In this document: positions 59,497 to 64,000 of the stretch, one piece after another
How positions within the stretch are numbered: position 1 is the first letter of the stretch
Layout: the number at the start of each line of letters is the position of its first letter
Assembly (NCBI RefSeq): GCF_030269325.1
Contig: NZ_BSTD01000002.1
Coordinates: 2,156,706-2,220,705 of the forward strand
Direction of reading: 5' to 3'
Length of the DNA: 64,000 nucleotides
Origin: Amycolatopsis sp. NBRC 101858
Lineage (GTDB): Bacteria; Actinomycetota; Actinomycetes; Mycobacteriales; Pseudonocardiaceae
Notes under the pieces: model-generated
Databases searched by the model: none
What the model was told of the DNA's origin: nothing
The model's input: only the letters and a program-made list of their open reading frames with translations
Made by a program: the position numbers and the translations under genes

Positions 59497-60329
59497 GCGG
59501 GCCCTTCCTCGACGGCGGTTCGGACGAGCCGCTCGGCCTCAGACCTGTCTACCGGGTCGACGGTGGACACAGTGGACTCGGCCATGTGTTCTTTGCCCAG
59601 CCAAACGAAGTACTCGACGTTCCCGGACGGCCCCGGCAGCGGGCTCGCCGTGACGCCGCGCAGCGCGAGGCCCAGCTTCGCGGCCTCGTCGATGACGGTG
59701 AGCACCGATTCGGCACGTAGTTCGGGGTCGCGGACGACGCCACCGCTGCCGAGCCGGTCCTTGCCCACTTCGAACTGCGGTTTCACCATCGGCACCAGGT
59801 CGGCGCCTTCGCGCGCACACGCGGCGAGCGCGGGCAGCACGAGTTTGAGGGAGATGAACGAGAGATCCCCGACGACGAGATCGACCTGGCCGCCGAGGTC
59901 GTCGGGAGAGAGGTTGCGAACATTGGTGCGGTCCATGACCACTACACGTTCGTCGGTGCGGATCCGCCAGTCGAGCAGGCCACGGCCCACGTCGGCGGCG
60001 ATCACGGTGGCGGCGCCGTGCCGGAGCAGGACGTCGGTGAAGCCGCCGGTGGACGCACCGGCGTCGAGGCAGCGCTTGCCCTCGACGCTCAGGTCCTTGA
60101 ACGCCTCGAGGGCGCCGAGCAGCTTGTGCGCGCCGCGGGAGGCCCAGCCGGGGTCGTCCTCGTCCTTGACAACGATGGGCGCGTCGGATTCGACGCCGGT
60201 GGCGGGCTTGCTCGCGACCATGCCGCGCACGGTGACCTTGCCGCCGGTGATGAGGGCCGAAGCCTGTTCACGCGACCGGGCGAGGCCGCGCCGAACCAGT
60301 TCCGCGTCGAGGCGCGCCCGCTTGGGCAC
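59493..60329 (-). CDS. tlyA: TlyA-type rRNA 2'-O-methyltransferase
   Basis: The protein has 278 residues: N-terminal S4 domain (RARLDAELVRRGLARSREQA) and FtsJ-like methyltransferase with LDAGASTGGFTDVLL (AdoMet site), a catalytic Lys-Asp-Lys-Glu style set including VGDLSFISL and VKPQFEVG. TlyA in mycobacteria methylates 16S and 23S rRNA and sensitises to capreomycin. GTG 60329 with AAGG about nine bases upstream. Confidence 0.95.
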   Translation of the reverse strand: MPKRARLDAELVRRGLARSREQASALITGGKVTVRGMVASKPATGVESDAPIVVKDEDDPGWASRGAHKLLGALEAFKDLSVEGKRCLDAGASTGGFTDVLLRHGAATVIAADVGRGLLDWRIRTDERVVVMDRTNVRNLSPDDLGGQVDLVVGDLSFISLKLVLPALAACAREGADLVPMVKPQFEVGKDRLGSGGVVRDPELRAESVLTVIDEAAKLGLALRGVTASPLPGPSGNVEYFVWLGKEHMAESTVSTVDPVDRSEAERLVRTAVEEGPA

Positions 60330-60334
60330 CGTGG

Positions 60335-60532
60335 TCAGACCTTGTCGATGCTGGAGAGGGCGACCGTCAGCTCGGTGTGCACGGCGTCGAAGCGCTCGAC
60401 GTGCTCCGCGAGCGGCAGCGCGTCGAGGTCGTCCAGGCCGGCGACGGCTTCGTCGATGCCGGCTCGCGGATCGGTCTGCTGCGAGAACGAACCGGGCGGC
60501 GGGCCCGGAACGGGGTACGGGTGGTCCTGCAC
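60335..60532 (-). CDS. small conserved protein between HAD and tlyA genes
   Basis: A 65-residue acidic protein: Pro-rich start (QDHPYPVPGPPPGSF), then a helical part with GIDEAVAGLDDLDALPLAEH and ELTVALSSIDKV. Its position and size match the small ORF Rv1693 in M. tuberculosis. GTG 60532. It is five bases before tlyA, so probably co-transcribed. Function unknown. Confidence 0.75.
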   Translation of the reverse strand: MQDHPYPVPGPPPGSFSQQTDPRAGIDEAVAGLDDLDALPLAEHVERFDAVHTELTVALSSIDKV

Positions 60533-60549
60533 GGCACAAACGGTATCAG

Positions 60550-61515
60550 TCAGGCGAGCTTCGCCTGGGCGCGCTCGCCGAGTTCGGTGACGCCGGTCTC
60601 CCAGGCCGTGTGGCACAGAGCGCGGAGCAGGTCCAGGGCGTCGCCGTCGCCGGTCGCTTCCAGGGTCTTGTGCTCCACGGTCACGGTCCAGCCCGGGCGC
60701 GGGCCGATCTTGAGGTCCTCGGCTTTGCCTTCGAGCGCCGTGAGGTCCTTCGCGAGGTAGGTGGCGCGTTCGGCCGGAATGGCCTCGATCAGCTGCTTCG
60801 GCGTCGCGACACCCGTGAGGACGACGAGTGAGTCGATGCCGGCGGCGACCGCGCCGGCGATGTCGGTGTCCAGCCGGTCACCGACGACGAGTGGATGCTC
60901 CGCACCGGCGGACTTCGCCGCGGTCTCGAACAGCAGCGGCTGCGGCTTCCCGGCGACGAGCGGCTCGACGTCGGTGGCGGTGCGCAGCGCGGCCACCATC
61001 GAGCCGTTGCCGGGCAGCAGCCCGCGCTCGCTGGGCAGGGTCGCGTCGACGTTGCAGGCCACCCAGAGCGCGCCCGCGCGGATGGCCAGGCAGGCTTCGG
61101 CCAGCGCGGCCCACGTGTTGTCGGGCGAGTGGCCCTGGACGACCGCCTTGACGCTGCCGGCGTTCTTCCGCACCGGCTTCAGCCCGGCCCCGGCAACCTC
61201 GTCCGCGAGCGCCCTGGTCCCGACGACGAGGACTTCCGCGCCTTGCTCGAGCCGTTCCGCCAGCAGCTGCACCCCGGCCTGGGCGCTGGTGTGCACCTCA
61301 TCGGTCCCGGCGGGCATGCCGAGACCGGTGAGGTGTGCGACGACCTCGTCCGGTGCCTTGGACGCGTTGTTCGTCACGAACCGGACCGGAGTGCCGTGCT
61401 CGCGCGCGGCCCGCACCGTCTCCGGGGCTCCCGGGATCACCCGGGAGCCGTGGTAGACGGTGCCGTCGAGGTCGAACAGGACCGCGTCGTAGGCCGCGAG
61501 CAGAGCGTCACTCAT
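60550..61515 (-). CDS. HAD-superfamily (class IIA) hydrolase
   Basis: The protein has 321 residues. HAD motif I is VLFDLDGTVYHG, motif II VTNNASK, and motif III/IV is in GDRLDTDIAGAVAAG. The cap type and GKPQPLLFETA pattern fit NagD / phosphoglycolate-type phosphatases. A C-terminal extension of about 70 residues (from LKIGPRPGWT) is typical of the actinobacterial group. ATG 61515 overlaps the TPR gene stop by eight bases. The physiological substrate is unknown. Confidence 0.92.
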   Translation of the reverse strand: MSDALLAAYDAVLFDLDGTVYHGSRVIPGAPETVRAAREHGTPVRFVTNNASKAPDEVVAHLTGLGMPAGTDEVHTSAQAGVQLLAERLEQGAEVLVVGTRALADEVAGAGLKPVRKNAGSVKAVVQGHSPDNTWAALAEACLAIRAGALWVACNVDATLPSERGLLPGNGSMVAALRTATDVEPLVAGKPQPLLFETAAKSAGAEHPLVVGDRLDTDIAGAVAAGIDSLVVLTGVATPKQLIEAIPAERATYLAKDLTALEGKAEDLKIGPRPGWTVTVEHKTLEATGDGDALDLLRALCHTAWETGVTELGERAQAKLA

Positions 61516-63781
61516 CCGAGTCTTCGGTGTCCTTCTTCTCGGCGTTGTCGCTGTTTTCGTTGGCCAGGTCCGCGGCGCGCTCGGAGGCGTCGGTCTCGTC
61601 CTCCGCGTCCGCCTCGGCGGCGTTGAGGAACCAGCGGACGGCCTCTTCCTTGCGCCCGGCGGCCTCGAGGTTGTCGGCGTAGGCGTAGAAGAGCCGCGCG
61701 CTCCACGGATCGCGCTTCTCGGCCTTGAGGTCGTCGCCCTGCAGCGAGACGACGGCGGCGTCGAGCTGCCCGAGGTCCCGCCGCGCCCCGGCCGCGACGA
61801 TGGCGAGCTCGACCTGGACGGCCTTCGCCAGCTTCGCGGTGTCGGCCTCCTTCGCGAGATCGAGGGCGCGTTCGGGCCGGCCCAGCGCACGCTCGGCGTC
61901 GGCGATGATGGCGATGTGGTCATCGGTGCGGGTCATCCGCCGGACGGCCCGCAGTTCCGAGAGGGCCTCCGACCAGTTGCCGGCGTGGTAGGCGACCAGG
62001 CCGAGCGCCTCCCGCACGATCGGCACGCGCGAGGCCTTGGCCTTGGCGTACTTGGCGTGCTCGAGGGCGGCCTCGGGATCGCTGTCGATGAGCCCCCCGG
62101 CGGCGACGAGGTGCTTCCCGACGGTCTCGGCCAGGCCCTTCGGAAGGGTCCTCAGCTCGCGACGGGCGTCCTCGTCGAGGTCGGAGAACTCGATGTCTTC
62201 GGGCAGTTCGGGCGCTTCGAGGAGCTCCTTGGCGAGGGCCTCGTCGTCGAGCGCGGACCCGACCTTGGGCCGTTCCCGGTAGCCCGCGGGACGGTCGCTG
62301 CCGCGCTTGTCGGAGCCCCGCTTGTCGGTACCCCGGAAGCCGCCACCGGTCTTGCCACCGCGATCGTCGTCCCGGCGCTGGTAGCCGCCGCTGCTGCTGC
62401 GGGAGTCGCCGCCACGGTCATTGTCCCGGCGCTGGTAGCCACCGCCGCCACCGCGCGAGTCGTCGCGACGGTCACTGCTCCGGTCATTGTCGCGACGCTG
62501 ATAACCACCGCCGCCACCGCGGGAATCGTCCCGGCGGTCACTACCGCGGTCGTTGTCCCGGCGCTGATAGCTGCCGCTGCCACCGCGAGAGTCGCTTCCG
62601 CGGTCATTGTCGCGGCGCTGGTAACCGCCGCCGCTGCCGCGGGAGTCACTGCTGCGATCGTTGTCGCGACGCTGGTAACCACCACTGCTACTGCGGGAGT
62701 CGCTGCCGCGATCGTCGTCGCGACGCTGATAACCGCCGCTGCTACCGCGCGAGTCGTTGCCGCGGTCATTGTCGCGACGCTGGTAACCACCGCTGCCGCC
62801 GCGGGAATCATCCCGGCGGTCACTGCTGCGGTCATTGTCCCGGCGCTGGTAACCACCGCTGCCACCGCGGGAATCGTCCCGGCGGTCGTCGGAGCGGAAA
62901 CCGCCGGTGCGGCCGCCGCGATCGTCGCTTCCCCCGCTGCGGTCGCTCGAGCCGTACCCGCCCGTGCGGCCACCACGGTCGTCGTCGCGCCGCTGGTAGC
63001 TGCCGCGCGAGTCGTCGCGACGGTCGCTGCCACCGCGGTTGCGGTCGTCGGAGCGGAAGCCGCCCGTCCGCGCGCCACGGTCGTCCGAGCGGAAGCCACC
63101 GCTCTTGCCACCGCGGTCGTCGGACCGGAAGCCGCCGGTGCGGCTGCCGCGGGAGTCGTCCTTGCCGCCGCGGTCGTTCGAGCGGAAACCACCCGAACGG
63201 GGGCCGCGGTCGTCGTCGCGGCGCGAGGAGCCGCCGCGGTCCTCCCAGCGGGGCTTGCGGTCGCCGAACGACGCCTTGCCCTGGGGCCGGCTGCCGCCGG
63301 GACGGCCGCCCCGATCGTCGGAACCGCGGTTCGAGCGCTCGCCGCCACGGTCGTCCGAGCGGAAGCCGCCGGTCTTGCCGCCGCGGTCGTCGAACCGCCC
63401 GCCACCCGAGCGGCCCGCGCCGCCGGAGAACTTGCTGCCGCCGCCGGGCCGGCCGGCCCGGTCTCCGGAGTCGCGGTAGCCACCGCGACGGTCGTCACGA
63501 TCGCCGGAGCGACCGCCGTCACGGCTCTGACCTGCATATCCTCCGCGCTGATCGCGGTCGCGGGGACCGTCGCCGCCGCGGAAGGGCTTGCCGCCGCCGC
63601 GGACTCCTTGGTCGTCGCGGCGTGGCCGGCCCGTGTGGGCGCTGTCGCGGCCGCCGCGATCCTGCCGCGCACCGCGCCGGTCTCCCCGGGGTCCGTCCGA
63701 CCGGCCCCGGGAGCCTTCGTCCCGGCGTGCCGACCGGCCTGACCCATCATCCGCTGAGTCTCGTCGACCGAACTCGGACAC
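61508..63781 (-). CDS. TPR protein with a 500-residue RGG/RDD-type disordered domain
   Basis: The protein has 757 residues. Residues 1 to about 507 are low-complexity Arg/Gly/Asp/Ser with two repeat families: about six copies of GGFRSDDRGG-like units (about 136-300) and ten copies of YQRRD(N/D)DR-type units (262-475). Residues about 508-735 are a folded TPR-like helical domain (ALVAAGG... AALEHAKYAKAKASRVPIVR; WSEALSELRAVRRM), and an acidic tail follows. The mycobacterial homologue Rv1691 is, as I recall, mainly the TPR part. GTG 63781 with GGAGG upstream supports the long form. RGG tracts bind RNA and form condensates elsewhere. Confidence 0.9.
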   Translation of the reverse strand: MSEFGRRDSADDGSGRSARRDEGSRGRSDGPRGDRRGARQDRGGRDSAHTGRPRRDDQGVRGGGKPFRGGDGPRDRDQRGGYAGQSRDGGRSGDRDDRRGGYRDSGDRAGRPGGGSKFSGGAGRSGGGRFDDRGGKTGGFRSDDRGGERSNRGSDDRGGRPGGSRPQGKASFGDRKPRWEDRGGSSRRDDDRGPRSGGFRSNDRGGKDDSRGSRTGGFRSDDRGGKSGGFRSDDRGARTGGFRSDDRNRGGSDRRDDSRGSYQRRDDDRGGRTGGYGSSDRSGGSDDRGGRTGGFRSDDRRDDSRGGSGGYQRRDNDRSSDRRDDSRGGSGGYQRRDNDRGNDSRGSSGGYQRRDDDRGSDSRSSSGGYQRRDNDRSSDSRGSGGGYQRRDNDRGSDSRGGSGSYQRRDNDRGSDRRDDSRGGGGGYQRRDNDRSSDRRDDSRGGGGGYQRRDNDRGGDSRSSSGGYQRRDDDRGGKTGGGFRGTDKRGSDKRGSDRPAGYRERPKVGSALDDEALAKELLEAPELPEDIEFSDLDEDARRELRTLPKGLAETVGKHLVAAGGLIDSDPEAALEHAKYAKAKASRVPIVREALGLVAYHAGNWSEALSELRAVRRMTRTDDHIAIIADAERALGRPERALDLAKEADTAKLAKAVQVELAIVAAGARRDLGQLDAAVVSLQGDDLKAEKRDPWSARLFYAYADNLEAAGRKEEAVRWFLNAAEADAEDETDASERAADLANENSDNAEKKDTEDSDE
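62357..62998 (-). repeat. in-frame repeats encoding ten YQRRD units of 18 or 22 residues
   Basis: Within the TPR gene the units run as GGYQRRDNDRG-SDSRGGS (18 residues, 54 bp) or with an extra DRRD stretch (22 residues, 66 bp). All keep frame, and third-position differences between copies show they are not a recent exact expansion. Confidence 0.85.
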
Positions 63782-63821
63782 CTGGCCTCCTGCCGTGGAA
63801 AAATCTTGTTCTGGACATACG

Positions 63822-63869
63822 CGTACGGCCCGCTAGGGCAGCCAACTGGCTATCCTAACGGGCCGTACG
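63822..63869 (-). terminator. rRNA operon terminator hairpin
   Basis: CGTACGGCCCG (63822-63832) pairs exactly with CGGGCCGTACG (63859-63869), with a second inner stem AGCCA/TGGCT. It lies nine bases downstream of the 5S 3' end on the minus strand and upstream of the TPR gene. It has no long U-tract, but the 11-bp perfect outer stem is strong. Confidence 0.75.
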
Positions 63870-63877
63870 GAAGGTAA

Positions 63878-63996
63878 GTTCGGCGGTGTCCTACTCTCCC
63901 ACAACCCTTCGGCTGCAGTACCATCGGCGCTATCAGGCTTAGCTTCCGGGTTCGGAATGGGACCGGGCGTTTCCCTGACGCTAAAACCACCGAAAC
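63878..63996 (-). rRNA. rrf: 5S ribosomal RNA
   Basis: Read on the minus strand the sequence begins GTTTCGGTGGTTTTAGCGTC and contains the universal CCCATTCCGAACCCGGAAGC and CGCCGATGGTACTGC blocks, ending GGACACCGCCGAAC. About 119 bases. It is the last gene of an rrn operon whose 16S and 23S genes should lie beyond the right edge. The exact 5' end may differ by one to three bases. Confidence 0.95.
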
Positions 63997-64000
63997 ACTA

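Noticed and set aside
56776..60831. 1351-residue open frame on the plus strand
   Set aside because: It is antisense to recN, nadK, tlyA and HAD genes, is rich in Arg/Gly/Val/Asp, and shows no domain. It is a shadow frame of high-GC codon bias.
62357..62998. CRISPR or satellite DNA
   Set aside because: The repeats keep the reading frame of the TPR gene and vary at silent positions, so they are protein repeats.
61916..63742. 608-residue Ala/Val-rich plus-strand frame opposite the TPR gene
   Set aside because: It mirrors the repeat region of the real gene; the regular Ala/Val pattern comes from the antisense of Arg/Asp/Gly codons.

Overview
The window is very GC-rich actinobacterial DNA with heavy GTG start use, dense four-base ATGA/GTGA gene overlaps and G/C-ending codons. 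The core genes on the minus strand follow the order I know from Mycobacterium tuberculosis Rv1691-Rv1713 (TPR protein, HAD phosphatase, small ORF, tlyA, nadK, recN, steA, steB/mctB, pyrG, NUDIX, xerD, parA, scpA, scpB, rluB, cmk, der). The accessory content (a Pls-type peptide synthetase, many secreted hydrolases, many one-component regulators) suggests a Pseudonocardiaceae soil bacterium such as Amycolatopsis. The genus is an inference.

Layout. 1-7.4 kb: end of a polysaccharide deacetylase; a divergent NarL-type two-component pair with a coupled phosphotransferase; a secreted beta-helix protein; a TetR regulator divergent from a PPOX / PDR-type reductase / siderophore-interacting-protein operon. 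7.4-12.3 kb: an AraC regulator and a two-gene hydroxyquinol pathway in which maleylacetate reductase and hydroxyquinol 1,2-dioxygenase are one polypeptide, followed by a flavin monooxygenase. This block is bracketed by two unusual intergenic arrays of 21-bp units, each running forward and then inverted. 12.3-19.6 kb: membrane-anchored cyclophilin, two tandem Tat-exported GH95-like hydrolases, and a TetR / methyltransferase pair. 19.6-25.0 kb: an M1 metallopeptidase directly downstream of a 1314-aa Pls/PosA-type synthetase (A-T plus six membrane segments and three tandem C-terminal domains). Its specificity code reads as lysine-like, so this is a candidate epsilon-poly-lysine-type system with its own degrading or processing enzyme. 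25.3-28.2 kb: der, plsC, cmk. 28.3-33.8 kb: accessory insertion (TetR with four operator copies, DUF4267 protein, cation/proton antiporter pair, S15 peptidase, methyltransferase). 33.8-42.0 kb: chromosome segregation and pyrG block. 42.1-51.7 kb: second accessory insertion (membrane acyltransferase, MocR / DJ-1 pair, GntR-controlled NCS1 transporter plus racemase-like protein, alginate-lyase-like protein, chitinase with a DasR-like site). 51.7-63.8 kb: steB, steA, a small insertion (DUF1266, quinone reductase, MarR), then recN to the TPR gene. The TPR gene carries a 500-residue Arg/Gly/Asp repeat domain. The right edge holds 5S rRNA on the minus strand followed by a strong hairpin, the end of an rrn operon.

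How it fits together: housekeeping genes run almost entirely on the minus strand in overlapping operons. Plus-strand genes mark accessory insertions, most of which carry their own divergent regulator with a recognisable palindromic operator.
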